Source of the DNA: Promethearchaeia archaeon
GTDB lineage: Archaea; Asgardarchaeota; Lokiarchaeia; Sigyniarchaeales; SOKP01
NCBI GenBank assembly: GCA_029856145.1
Contig: JAHQWK010000020.1
Span: 62,001 to 126,000 of the forward strand
DNA length: 64,000 nt
Direction: 5' to 3'
Made by a program: the position numbers and the translations under genes. Below, one piece after another: positions 48,001 to 55,783 of this stretch. The notes beneath the pieces are model-generated. The model saw only the letters and a program-made list of their open reading frames with translations, made no database searches and was not told where the DNA came from. The number at the start of each line of letters is the position of its first letter. The stretch's first letter is position 1.

Positions 48001-48654
48001 ATGATCGATCCATCAAAACAAAATTCTATTGGATCTAATTCAATATTTTTCAAATTATTATTTGAAATTTACACTTGGAAAGCTGTAGATATAAAATCAA
48101 TCTTAGGTACGCGGAAATATTCAATTATTAATAATATTACAACACTAATTGCTAAAAATTTAATTTTTCCCTATATCTCATTGAAAAATTTAGAGTTCCA
48201 GGATAAAATCTACATAATTTTACCTAATGTAAAAGAAGAACTGAATCAAACCATCATAAAAATTTTTAACTTCTTTAACTATGGTTTTATTTATGAAATA
48301 GAAGGAGATTATTATATCCATGGCTTTGCAGAACAAATTAGATTTGAAAATGGATTGATGATAAAAATATATTTTCCACAATCTGAGGTTGATGAATTTC
48401 TAAAAGTTTTTGATTTACTATTTCATTATTTAGAAATCAATAATTATATCATTTTAACAGATTTAACATCTAGCAAAAATTTCCTAAACTGGATTTTTGG
48501 AGATTTAAGTTTTCTAGACTCTTATAATCCTTTAATCAATTTAAAGTGGAGTAGTAAAGATAAAATTTGGTTAAATCATAAACTTTATACCGAAAAATTT
48601 GAGAAAATTTATCCCGATCTTTTTTATGGAGAGAAAAAATATCATTCACTTTGA
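45034..48654 (+). CDS. Giant 1206-residue protein of unknown family
   Basis: A Phe/Ile/Asn/Lys-rich protein of 1206 residues that I do not recognise. It is predicted from composition to be mostly helical with interspersed strands. There is no signal peptide, membrane helix, P-loop or Cys cluster; HEIIES near residue 113 resembles an HExxH-like metal site but is incomplete. The C-terminal ~95 residues (from NGLMIKIYFPQSEVDEFL to the FYG near the end) form a discrete unit because a diverged copy follows at 48942-49220. Start is the ATG at 45034, after AAAAAATAGCAGGATTC. Confidence 0.85.
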   Translation: MNTLNLDILINMLNDTLAKDVNQIFSNLLNEIQNYLDLVPISPNIIIIITDELKEYSKKFFSLGVRRTLINNQTQIEISEKYLKFLHFILLREAYLNFVPYELREKQIIQIVIHEIIESDLFKLGVISEWKELVRSNIINYDFLSSQFDKLDKFFKLEATETTQSPTQFFFEFIRRNVSVIHDKMDDFYDILYEEFIYKTSKSLYNDAIVETIRVLVKIFYQVKFFKNYSEFEDHFIELKEKGIISTNLSKRKFSENLRLINKYTIISPSYKLNYHKVNIVVAITVLKFNPILDRKDIYYFLDRIPFLHNPIFTKNGFSEEIYCYFVIPKIYLKDLLKFIEKLKNFGYIINKECYIWKAYNNNLNLNYFREYFKALNKIINPNHVEYDDRFELKFLDLYDEPHKLIDLNLLEWVIFERVAQSSPTGMGFGRRADILQSLKDEMLNYIESERVLIINLRDSLSVFYKKPQLKKELLDFLDSNQKFGFFYINDMLQQIFKYLDAIKKLIKRNPEIKTISKLQEFLRFHQFSQLMEENISFKNKDIQSIVFRDFIPLFFKSFQEFRKLEEKYGFIYNFFEACRKLKIYSFDLMRRIIRDEQLVKKIYYTKEKKLKGSFEKFKPYKITNQMLNSTFIKFLDANLISPQLINTITTSSFAKYHPVLLLKDTINVNNQIAKIIKYFPRVFLEKVRNLFTNESFIVLFTYFLNIKEKDLFCSILYRIFKENIVSFKRYFTSGLSPFVLIKDFYDFDRNKFFYTKDLFEESLLYIQKILGDPLNPLQDIKTTNQERFWSKDQNIINLVKAVDSRVSHEQPDFNFNRLNKLIEFNRSLKTILLNPEKFKNCQRANFFKNFIKSIKFIPNFQAFGLNQYFLYIRPSNIDEIDFKHLLINTFQSIKYPTVIDDTNSFLIKYIFPYRNPNMKHLNWYLKTKLIIQEYCLFSFKKIIQIFNFNYNLNANGWNYDSNRFKIYMQNILFNPDYELDFSKIRQLNMIDPSKQNSIGSNSIFFKLLFEIYTWKAVDIKSILGTRKYSIINNITTLIAKNLIFPYISLKNLEFQDKIYIILPNVKEELNQTIIKIFNFFNYGFIYEIEGDYYIHGFAEQIRFENGLMIKIYFPQSEVDEFLKVFDLLFHYLEINNYIILTDLTSSKNFLNWIFGDLSFLDSYNPLINLKWSSKDKIWLNHKLYTEKFEKIYPDLFYGEKKYHSL

Positions 48655-48738
48655 AAAAATTTCTCATAAGAAACTTTTCTCTTAAATCTTACTTTAAAAT
48701 GGTTATAAAAATTTGGTCAATTTATAATTTCAGTGTTG

Positions 48739-48745
48739 TTTAAAA
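48739..48745 (+). promoter_or_regulatory. TATA-like box of element copy 1
   Basis: GTTTAAAAGG, centred 28 bases before the ATG at 48770. Copy 2 has a matching GTTTAAAA centred 26 bases before its ATG. The spacing fits an archaeal promoter with transcription starting at or near the ATG (a leaderless transcript). Confidence 0.5.
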
Positions 48746-48767
48746 GGGTAACTAGAGATTAATTTTT

Positions 48768-48809
48768 GTATGCCAGGTGCTCATGAAGGTCACCCGATCA
48801 TGTAAAGTC
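48768..48809 (+). repeat. 42-bp direct repeat, copy 1
   Basis: Identical at all 42 positions to 49442-49483, and far richer in G and C than its surroundings. It contains GGTG/CACC and CATGA/TCATG pairs that interleave, so an RNA copy could form an H-type pseudoknot. It also contains the micro-ORF at 48770-48805. The flanking sequences of the two copies have diverged. Confidence 0.9.
48770..48805 (+). CDS. Candidate 11-residue micropeptide, copy 1
   Basis: ATG to TAA encodes MPGAHEGHPIM, with two His that could bind metal. The identical 42-bp core of the two copies begins 2 bases before the ATG and ends 4 bases after the stop, almost matching the reading frame. A TATA-like box precedes and a hairpin plus T-tract follows. 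I recognise no known peptide. The same sequence could instead be a structured small RNA in which the reading frame is accidental. Confidence 0.4.
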   Translation: MPGAHEGHPIM

Positions 48810-48821
48810 TACCAGTTTTGC

Positions 48822-48862
48822 AATGTCTTTATGGATGGACATTTACATTCTATTTCTTTTTT
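48822..48862 (+). terminator. Hairpin and T-tract after element copy 1
   Basis: AATGTC (48822-48827) pairs with GACATT (48838-48843), followed by CATTCTATTTCTTTTTT. Copy 2 has a different stem but the same ATTCTATTT pyrimidine run, so the layout is conserved while the sequence is not. Confidence 0.5.
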
Positions 48863-48941
48863 ATCTTATAAAGTGGTAATAAAATAGTGGAGAGAAATAA
48901 CTCTACAAGATTGTAAAATCAAAAATGGTCTATGGATAAAA

Positions 48942-49220
48942 TTGAATTTGCCACAATACGAACTTGATGAATTCCTTAGACTTTTTGATTTGTTATTTGA
49001 ATATTTAGAAATCAAAGATTACATAATATTAACGGATTTAACTAATGGTAAAAGTCTTTTAAAAGGAATTTATGGAAGTTTAAATTTTTTAGAATCTTTC
49101 AATCCACTGGTCAATTTAAAATGGAATGAAAAGGATAAAATCTGGATGAACCATAAATTATATACAGAAAAATTTAAAAAAATTTATCCAGACCTTTTTT
49201 ATGGGGTAAAAATTCAATAG
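48942..49220 (+). pseudogene. Diverged partial copy of the 1206-residue protein's C-terminus
   Basis: The frame encodes LPQYELDEFLRLFDLLF through DLFYG, aligning without gaps to the C-terminal end of the upstream protein; by hand 62 of 86 aligned residues match. Homology continues upstream of TTG 48942 to about 48924 (NGLWIKLN versus NGLMIKIY) and then meets a stop near 48890. It is therefore the tail of a tandem duplication. Because it has kept an open frame with mostly conservative changes, it may instead be a working 92-residue protein starting at TTG 48942. Confidence 0.8.
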
Positions 49221-49414
49221 AAATGTAGAAAAAATAAATGAAAGTGAGATAAACTATTCTCATATAATTTTTATTAATAATTTTCTTTTTCCGGCTTAGA
49301 TTTTATTTTAGGTTTTAAATCTATGTTGTTTAAAATAGTTTAATTCTCAGAAATTAAATTTTTATTATAGTCTATCAAAATTTTCATTTCAAGATAATAT
49401 ATTTTTTAGTGAGG

Positions 49415-49421
49415 TTTAAAA
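49415..49421 (+). promoter_or_regulatory. TATA-like box of element copy 2
   Basis: GTTTAAAAAA, centred 26 bases before the ATG at 49444, parallel to the box before copy 1. Confidence 0.5.
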
Positions 49422-49441
49422 AAAAGAAATCAGATGTATTA

Positions 49442-49483
49442 GTATGCCAGGTGCTCATGAAGGTCACCCGATCATGTAAAGTC
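49442..49483 (+). repeat. 42-bp direct repeat, copy 2
   Basis: Identical to 48768-48809. The 674-bp spacing and the intervening tail copy show a tandem duplication of tail plus element, followed by drift everywhere except in this core. Confidence 0.9.
49444..49479 (+). CDS. Candidate 11-residue micropeptide, copy 2
   Basis: Same 12-codon frame (MPGAHEGHPIM, TAA) as 48770-48805, identical even at third codon positions. It overlaps the 5' arm of the following hairpin. As with copy 1, a structured RNA is the main alternative. Confidence 0.4.
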   Translation: MPGAHEGHPIM

Positions 49484-49518
49484 CTTAGGGACTTTAATAT
49501 TCTATTTTTTCTTTTTCC
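49478..49518 (+). terminator. Hairpin and T-tract after element copy 2
   Basis: AAAGTCC (49478-49484) and GGACTTT (49489-49495) form a perfect 7-bp stem with a TTAG loop, followed by ATTCTATTTTTTC. The region 49221-49571 is otherwise non-coding and AT-rich. Confidence 0.6.
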
Positions 49519-49571
49519 TTTATTAAAAAAATTTAATATTTTCTAAGAACTTTCCTTAATTTTTAATTTTC

Positions 49572-50885
49572 TTAAACCTGATTAAAATTCTTTGGTTTTA
49601 TAGCAAATTTAGATGAAAAAAGAAAAACAATTGATATTGATGTAAGTGAAACAACCGTAATGATCAAGATATCCATTGATACATATTGAGACAGAAATGT
49701 TCCGAGGGGTAAAAGGGTTATACTGGCTAAATTTGAGGATAATGACATAATCCAATATCGCAGATTCTCATTTTTTCCAGTTCTGGAAATCTGCAGAAAA
49801 ATATTCGTATATAATACCACAAATAACCCGCCTAGGAGGTTAATAAAGGAATATATTAATACCAAGATCATTATGTTTGAGAATAGTAGCAGAACTAAAC
49901 TAAATATATAAATTAAAGTTAAATACACTATAGTTTGTAATACACTTTTATTTTGAATAATATTCGGGTCTTTTTTTAAATCTATGATATTTAGTATCTT
50001 CTTAGCTAAATAAAACCCCATTATATTAAAAACCGTAAAAATAATATAAAAATCTGAATATAAAGAAAAGCCTTCCTCTCCAAATCGGGAAAGAATGTAA
50101 GAACTAAAAGGATAAGCTATTAATTTATCGCTCCATAAAAAAAAATAAGCTATAAATATAAAGGTAATAGCAAAAGGTGAAAAGATTAGTAAATTATTCT
50201 GATTTTGAAAGGCCTTCATAGAAGGTTCTTGATTTGGCACTTTGGAGGAAGATTTCTTCATAAAAATGAATATTAATAATAAGGGGGAGGTTATTAACCA
50301 TCCTACTACAAAGAAAATGTTCCAAAAATCTATAGAATCAATTTCTTTAACACAAAGTTTGAAAAGAAATGAGGAAAGTAATATACCTATTGAGGAGCAA
50401 GTATTGATTAATATAATTATATTTCGTTCACTTTTTTTATCGGGAGACTCTAAAAGTAGTTTTGACATCCCTGTTCTAATTACTGCTTGACTTATTAGAA
50501 ATAGAACTAAGAAAATAGCATAACTAAGAAGAGATTGATTATATATAATAAACATTAAGAAGCTTAAAGATAGAACAAAACTAAAGGAGGTTATTATCTT
50601 GTTCTTATACTTTGAATATTTATCAAAAAAAAGTCCCAATGCGGGGAATGAAAACAAAACTAAATATGATAAACTCTGTATTAGTGATAAACTGGATCTA
50701 TCTACATTTAAAACATCGAAATGAAATAAAGGGATATAAACAAGGACGTAGATTTGAATCAAGCTAATGATGAAATAAACTAATGAGAATACGACATAAT
50801 TGTTCTTACTATTTTTTATTTTTTTTAGGGCTTTTTGAATATTTTCCCTACTAAATTTTTTCTCCAATTTTTCGTGAGTGAGCAT
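49572..50885 (-). CDS. Major facilitator superfamily transporter
   Basis: A 437-residue protein with about twelve hydrophobic segments and a basic cytoplasmic loop between the sixth and seventh (FMKKSSSKVPNQEP). The MFS loop 2-3 motif is recognisable as ALGLFFDKYSKYKNK. The two-half symmetry and length are typical of MFS carriers. The substrate is not evident; no catabolic or resistance gene is adjacent. Start is the ATG at 50885. Confidence 0.85.
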   Translation of the reverse strand: MLTHEKLEKKFSRENIQKALKKIKNSKNNYVVFSLVYFIISLIQIYVLVYIPLFHFDVLNVDRSSLSLIQSLSYLVLFSFPALGLFFDKYSKYKNKIITSFSFVLSLSFLMFIIYNQSLLSYAIFLVLFLISQAVIRTGMSKLLLESPDKKSERNIIILINTCSSIGILLSSFLFKLCVKEIDSIDFWNIFFVVGWLITSPLLLIFIFMKKSSSKVPNQEPSMKAFQNQNNLLIFSPFAITFIFIAYFFLWSDKLIAYPFSSYILSRFGEEGFSLYSDFYIIFTVFNIMGFYLAKKILNIIDLKKDPNIIQNKSVLQTIVYLTLIYIFSLVLLLFSNIMILVLIYSFINLLGGLFVVLYTNIFLQISRTGKNENLRYWIMSLSSNLASITLLPLGTFLSQYVSMDILIITVVSLTSISIVFLFSSKFAIKPKNFNQV

Positions 50886-50988
50886 ATCACTTTATTTCAG
50901 AAGATATAATTAAACCAATTGAAATTTTTATATTGGGCATATCGATTTTTGTATTGCGGTTTAAAAAGATAATTTTAGATAAAATTAC

Positions 50989-51129
50989 ATGAATTTATTT
51001 AAATGTCCTAATTGTAGATTATGTATAGATTTTGACATCTTATTCAAAAAAGAGCTATGTCCTATGTGTGGTATGCCTTTAGACTATTGTATTGATAAGA
51101 ACCCACCTAATATTGATAAGAAGTGTTAA
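50989..51129 (+). CDS. 46-residue zinc-ribbon miniprotein
   Basis: ATG to TAA, 46 residues. CPNC, a following Cys, then CPMCG give two knuckles (NLFKCPNCRLC and ELCPMCGMPLDYC), so it should fold around one zinc ion. It has no other domain. Such small proteins are common in archaea and often bind nucleic acid or act as assembly factors. It is read towards the minus-strand miniprotein at 51298. Confidence 0.6.
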   Translation: MNLFKCPNCRLCIDFDILFKKELCPMCGMPLDYCIDKNPPNIDKKC

Positions 51130-51297
51130 TTTTGAAGATATCTCAGAGACCAATTTAATATATAAATAGATTTTTTCCCATAGCTTTTTTAGAAATCTGC
51201 AAAATCTAAAAACCAATTGAAAGCTTAAGGCTTCAAGACACAATTAAATCCTCTAAATTTAACTAAGATTTATATCTTAATAATTTAAAAAAAAAAT

Positions 51298-51441
51298 TTA
51301 GATATCCTTTTGATTTAAACCATTATTTTCGAGAGAATTAAAAAATCTACCACATACATGACAATAAGTGCATTTTGAATCTAAATGTATACTGGTTCTA
51401 CAGGATGGGCATTTAATATAAATGGTGTTATGAAAATACAT
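51298..51441 (-). CDS. 47-residue zinc-ribbon miniprotein
   Basis: ATG at 51441 to a stop at 51298, 47 residues. CPSC and CTYCHVCG supply the zinc ligands. It converges on the miniprotein at 50989, with 168 bases between their stops, and has a similar layout without obvious sequence identity. Function unknown. Confidence 0.6.
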   Translation of the reverse strand: MYFHNTIYIKCPSCRTSIHLDSKCTYCHVCGRFFNSLENNGLNQKDI

Positions 51442-51578
51442 AAAAAATAATCTATAATTCTGTATTTAAATTACTACATAAATGCTTAAAATGGATGAAA
51501 TTTATTAGAGGGCATAATAAAATTTAAACGTTATTTTAGATATTTTAATAAGTATAAGACATTAAATAGCTAAAAAAA

Positions 51579-51653
51579 GGACCTATAGCCTAGCCTGGAT
51601 AGGGCGTCGGACTTCTAATCCGAAAGTCGCAGGTTCGAATCCTGCTAGGTCCG
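51579..51653 (+). tRNA. tRNA-Arg (anticodon TCT)
   Basis: Acceptor GGACCTA (51579-51585) pairs with TAGGTCC (51646-51652), discriminator G. The anticodon stem TCGGA/TCCGA encloses CTTCTAA, so the anticodon is TCT, reading AGA/AGG. The T-arm GCAGG TTCGAAT CCTGC is intact. No intron. It ends 3 bases from the convergent end of trm5. Confidence 0.95.
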
Positions 51654-51656
51654 CTC

Positions 51657-52805
51657 TTATTTTGAGGCTTTTATTTTTAAGTCTACAACAATTAATTCAG
51701 ATTTTGGCGAATAATGCTTTACAATTTTAGAAAAAATAATAGATTCAATTTCCCAATTAAGAAGAGTTAGTTCTTCTTCAAGAAACTTTAAAGTTTTTTC
51801 TATAGGGTTTGGTTTTTCTGAGAATTGATAAAAATGTAGAATCCCCCCAGATTCTTTCATTAAGAAGCAAGCTACATCAATGAAATTGATTGAACTTTCG
51901 GGTAAGTTCATAATTATCCTGTCTGCTTTGTTGTATAATGATTTGCTTAATTGGTTTGTGGGCTCAAGAAGATTTTTAACATCAATGTTGTTTGGGAAAA
52001 TTTCTCCGTTAAGTTTATTTAATTTGATATTGTCTTTCAAATATCTATAGGCATTGGGGTTTACATCAAAAGCATAAATTTTGACATTTTTATTTTTCGC
52101 GATTTGAATTGAGAACGTTCCAACTCCCGCAAACATATCAAGAATTATCTCATCTTCTTGTATCTCACTTGAAGCAATCCTTCGTCGCTCGAAAACCAAT
52201 CTTGGAGAAAAATATATATTCTTAATATCAAGTCTGAAAAAGCAATCATTTTCCTTATGAATTGTTTCAGATTTATCCTCGCCATTTAAAAGAGTCAATT
52301 CTCTTAAACGATACTTACCTTTTATTTCACTTTTCTTCTCATAAACGGTTTTGACATTATTATTTACATCTATTATCGCATTAGCAATTTTATCCTTATA
52401 ATCATGATACTCTTTATCATATAATTGATTAAATTTATCAAATTCGATTACAGCAATATGTCCAATAATGTCATATGATTTTGGAATTAAATCTAAATAT
52501 TCATCTGGAATTTTACCTTTTACTGCTTCCTGAAGTGTTTTATATTTATAATTTTCGTTAGGTATTCCTTCTTTGGAAATCATTTCAAAATTGATTTCTT
52601 TATCTATAACTGTTTTTATTTTATCAAGGATAGATTGCCCTTTTATTATTGGATATAAAATATAATCGTTCTCATGTAAAATTTTAAATTTATGGTTAAT
52701 AATTAGAGTAGCTTTAAGATTTTTTTTTATAAAATCAATAAAATGCTGTCCGTCTTTCTTTTTCAATTTAATATATGTAATTTCTTTTTTGTTATTGATT
52801 TCCAT
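51657..52805 (-). CDS. trm5: tRNA (guanine-N1)-methyltransferase Trm5
   Basis: A 382-residue SAM methyltransferase that makes m1G37 next to the anticodon. FSPRLVFERRRIA, ILDMFAGVGTFSI (SAM motif I), YAFDVNPNAYRYLKDNI and the NLPES catalytic motif are diagnostic for Trm5. Residues before about 170 match the archaeal N-terminal domain (PKSYDIIGHIAVIEF). It overlaps the DUF371 gene by 14 bases and lies in a tRNA-modification cluster with tgtA. Taw22-type bifunctionality (wyosine pathway) cannot be excluded. Confidence 0.9.
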   Translation of the reverse strand: MEINNKKEITYIKLKKKDGQHFIDFIKKNLKATLIINHKFKILHENDYILYPIIKGQSILDKIKTVIDKEINFEMISKEGIPNENYKYKTLQEAVKGKIPDEYLDLIPKSYDIIGHIAVIEFDKFNQLYDKEYHDYKDKIANAIIDVNNNVKTVYEKKSEIKGKYRLRELTLLNGEDKSETIHKENDCFFRLDIKNIYFSPRLVFERRRIASSEIQEDEIILDMFAGVGTFSIQIAKNKNVKIYAFDVNPNAYRYLKDNIKLNKLNGEIFPNNIDVKNLLEPTNQLSKSLYNKADRIIMNLPESSINFIDVACFLMKESGGILHFYQFSEKPNPIEKTLKFLEEELTLLNWEIESIIFSKIVKHYSPKSELIVVDLKIKASK

Positions 52806-53229
52806 TTATCTCATTTAGTTCAAATGTTATTGTTATTCTTTTTCCCGGAATTTTTAGCATTTCAATTAAAGCACGATTTATCTCATTTGATGATTTTGTA
52901 CAATTAACCAGTACGGTTCTGTTGCAAATATAATTACTTGTACGAAATACCATATCATCTTTATCTAATAATCTTAGCTCTTTATTTCCAAAACCATAGA
53001 AGGAATCTTGGATATTTTCTATTTTTAATGTAACTTTTAATTTTTTTCCATTATTTATTTTTTCTTTCAAAGTGGAATTTAAATCAAAACAAGCTTTTGT
53101 AGCATTAATCCCTACGATACAATTTCCTTTCCTTGTTAAATTTTTAACTTTTGTAAGTTCTATCGTTGTTTTATGAGTGCTTAATATATTTTCATGGCCA
53201 AAAGCATAAATTTTGTCTAAAATAGTCAT
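52792..53229 (-). CDS. DUF371 archaeal protein
   Basis: A 145-residue protein. FGHENILSTHKTTIELTKVKNLTRKGNCIVGINATKA, split as FGHENILSTHKTTIE and GNCIVGINATKACFDL, is the DUF371 pattern of small archaeal proteins of unknown function. It overlaps trm5 by 14 bases and abuts tgtA with no gap (its start is base 53229, tgtA's stop is at 53230). The conserved position among tRNA-modification genes suggests a related role. Confidence 0.75.
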   Translation of the reverse strand: MTILDKIYAFGHENILSTHKTTIELTKVKNLTRKGNCIVGINATKACFDLNSTLKEKINNGKKLKVTLKIENIQDSFYGFGNKELRLLDKDDMVFRTSNYICNRTVLVNCTKSSNEINRALIEMLKIPGKRITITFELNEINGNQ

Positions 53230-54876
53230 TTAATCACTTTTAAAGAATTTAATAAGGGGGTCTAGTTCATTAAATTTAGCAATCTCGAGTTTATATTTAG
53301 ATTTTAAAATATCGGCCAATTTAATTATGATATTTTTTTTAGAATATTGGACAACTTCATTGAATTGATTAATAAATTCCTCAGGAATTAATATTCCGCA
53401 TTTAGAATAATTTTGAGAATGAAATTTAAAAAATAATTCTAACTTTTGCACTAAACTCTGGTAAATTAAATTTTTTTCACTCAATAAATCAATTGATTCA
53501 TATTGGCCCATGGGAAAAGAAAAGCTTAGTTCTAGTGGAATAATTCCATAAAAATCAGAGAAAAATGCCACATGAAGAAGTTTCCGGGGTATTATTGAGT
53601 TATTATTAATTTTTTCTAACCAATTCTTGATACTTGGTGATCTATCGCCCTTTGCATCCAACTCAGGTAAAATTACTAAAAATTTTGCATTTTCTGGAAC
53701 TCTATAATTATCTTTTAATTTGGCTTCATAACGATAAAGCAGAGGTCTTTCAACACTTTCTAGAGAAGAATAAAGCCTACCGTGCGTTTTATACAATTTC
53801 TCATGTGTTTCAAATAAAGGTAAATATGATTTAATTAATTTTGAAGCTTTAACTAAACTAGGATGATTTCGAATCCTTTGTTCAACAAGCTCCCATAAGT
53901 TACCTTCTTTAATCGCTTGCCGTATTGTTCTTAATTCTGAAAATGACAAGTATAAATTATGTTTAGCTAATAGTTCAGTTCGCAATGTTTCATCGAATTT
54001 TAACACTTCTTTAGGGTTATAGTCACAACATATAGGACAGTGGCATGGAAATTCTTCTAATTCATCTAATTTCCTTGTTCCCGTAGATAATGTGAAATAT
54101 CTGTTTTCTTTTGCAAATAATATGTATGCTGCGGAATCCATTAAGTCGCACCCGCATGCCACGGCTAAGGAAAAGAATTGAGGTAAGCCTAATCCGAACA
54201 TATGAATAGGTTTATTCCATATTATGTCTTTTTTTACATTCAAAAGAATTTCTATTACTAAATCAAATCTGTAGTTTAGGAGTGATTTAACTAAACCTCC
54301 TATTGCGTAAACTCCAAAATCTAGTTTACTCATTTCAGTTGTGCTTGTTTTTAATAAATCATCATATTTAGCTCCATGAATTGGGCCAAACCAGTGACAA
54401 GTATCCTTGATTCTTCGATTAATGTTTTCTTTAGCTCGCTCTATTGTTATATCAACTTTCTTTTTAGCGATATCATAATTATCATCAGGTTGAACAGGTT
54501 CATCTAAGATCACAGCAAAATCTGTTCCAATATCTTCTTGGAATTTTTCTATTTCTGCTGCTTGAATTTTTAACTTGTTTTTGTTGTACATATACTTTTG
54601 GAAAGCTCCACTATCCGTTGCTGTTATTCCATCAAAATTTAAATGTGAATGTAGTCCTTTCCTTAAGATGTCATCTCGGATTTGTTTATTCTGATAGATA
54701 ATATAAGCATTTGTAAAAACACATTGAGCACCTATTTTTTTCAAATCTGAAGTTGAAATAATATTTTTGTATGGATGTAACACAGGAAATAAATTGGGAG
54801 TGATCATTTGTTTGTTATTTACAGTTAATTTTCCAATTCTTCCTAAAGCATCAAAATCAGAGATCTCCCATTTCAT
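53230..54876 (-). CDS. tgtA: Archaeosine tRNA-guanine transglycosylase TgtA
   Basis: A 548-residue enzyme that exchanges G15 of archaeal tRNA for preQ0, the first step to archaeosine. The TIM-barrel core shows FDGITATDSGAFQ with the catalytic Asp, FAVILDEPVQPDD, and VYAIGGLVKSLLNY. The zinc site is CHCPIC plus downstream Cys/His. The C-terminal extension after about residue 350 is the arcTGT-specific region; a clear PUA domain is not obvious, so it may be the short form. It heads the cluster with DUF371 and trm5. Confidence 0.92.
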   Translation of the reverse strand: MKWEISDFDALGRIGKLTVNNKQMITPNLFPVLHPYKNIISTSDLKKIGAQCVFTNAYIIYQNKQIRDDILRKGLHSHLNFDGITATDSGAFQKYMYNKNKLKIQAAEIEKFQEDIGTDFAVILDEPVQPDDNYDIAKKKVDITIERAKENINRRIKDTCHWFGPIHGAKYDDLLKTSTTEMSKLDFGVYAIGGLVKSLLNYRFDLVIEILLNVKKDIIWNKPIHMFGLGLPQFFSLAVACGCDLMDSAAYILFAKENRYFTLSTGTRKLDELEEFPCHCPICCDYNPKEVLKFDETLRTELLAKHNLYLSFSELRTIRQAIKEGNLWELVEQRIRNHPSLVKASKLIKSYLPLFETHEKLYKTHGRLYSSLESVERPLLYRYEAKLKDNYRVPENAKFLVILPELDAKGDRSPSIKNWLEKINNNSIIPRKLLHVAFFSDFYGIIPLELSFSFPMGQYESIDLLSEKNLIYQSLVQKLELFFKFHSQNYSKCGILIPEEFINQFNEVVQYSKKNIIIKLADILKSKYKLEIAKFNELDPLIKFFKSD

Positions 54877-54903
54877 ATTATCTACCTTCTTTAATTTAAA
54901 TAC

Positions 54904-55497
54904 CTAATCGAAAAACTCTTCTAACCGATTTTCTTGAAATAGTTTTTCCAACCAATCTATTTTACCTATAAAATAATTATTTCCATCTTGATTTCCGAGT
55001 ACGATATCTACAATAATTTTAGCTATTGAATAAATACTGAGATTTGTCGTATTTATTTCAAAAAGTGGAAATTTTGATTGTTTTTGAATAAAATAATTCA
55101 CGCAATTGCCTAAAATTTCTGCTTGAATGTTTTCAATAATTTTTTCTGAAGTATATTTTTTTTTTTCTAACCTTTTGTATAATTCATCCGGATTACATCT
55201 TAAAATGAACGCATAATCAATAAAATTTTCTGGAATAATATCAGAGAAATGACTTTCTATTATCAGGAAAGGTGAATCAGCTTGCCTAATCTCATCAATC
55301 TTTTTTAAGACATAGGGCAAAAATATTTCAAAATCTACAATGTAGGTTTTTCTTTCTTCATCATATTCGAATGAAAATTTATCAGAAATTGCTAATTCAT
55401 TCAAAGAGATCATTTTAGCCTGCAAGAAATTAGTTATTTCTTTTGCTACTGAGGTTTTCCCACAACCTGGTGTTCCGGAGATTAAAATATTTTTCAT
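54904..55497 (-). CDS. Adenylate kinase 6/Fap7-like NMP kinase
   Basis: A 197-residue P-loop kinase. The P-loop is ISGTPGCGKTSVAKEI (GTPGCGKT), followed by IIESHFSDIIP and RCNPDELYKRLEKKKYTSEKIIENIQAEI. This is the AK6/Fap7 family, which in archaea and eukaryotes has adenylate-kinase activity and helps late 40S/30S ribosome assembly with uS11. It lies 27 bases before tgtA and likely shares its promoter. The C-terminal third diverges from the short family, ending in an acidic tail. Confidence 0.88.
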   Translation of the reverse strand: MKNILISGTPGCGKTSVAKEITNFLQAKMISLNELAISDKFSFEYDEERKTYIVDFEIFLPYVLKKIDEIRQADSPFLIIESHFSDIIPENFIDYAFILRCNPDELYKRLEKKKYTSEKIIENIQAEILGNCVNYFIQKQSKFPLFEINTTNLSIYSIAKIIVDIVLGNQDGNNYFIGKIDWLEKLFQENRLEEFFD

Positions 55498-55572
55498 TTC
55501 TAAATTTATAATAGAGTAGGATAATTAAAAAAATGAATGAATATACTTGAAATTAATTCAAGCTAAAAATAA

Positions 55573-55646
55573 TGGGAAAGGGGGGCTTCGAACCCCCGAC
55601 CTCACGGTTATCAGCCGTGCGCTATACCAGGCTAAGCCACTCTCCC
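55573..55646 (-). tRNA. tRNA-Ile (anticodon GAT)
   Basis: On the minus strand, acceptor GGGAGAG (from 55646) pairs with CTTTCCC, with one G-U pair and discriminator A at 55573. Anticodon stem CACGG/CCGTG holds loop CTGATAA, anticodon GAT (Ile). T-arm GGGGG TTCGAAG CCCCC is intact and there is no intron. Confidence 0.95.
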
Positions 55647-55783
55647 TTAACAGGAATGTTCACAGTATGAAAATGCATATTTTAAAAAACGTTTTTTAAC
55701 GAATAAATTTAATAAATCGTATTTAAAAAATTTTTTGACCTAAAATATAATAGATAAAACGTTGTATTTTATATTAGTTAGCA

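Noticed and set aside
48739..49518. Type III toxin-antitoxin locus, because of the pseudoknot-capable repeat
   Set aside because: The repeats are not in tandem array, and the neighbouring frame is a protein-tail copy without ToxN similarity. Kept only as an alternative.
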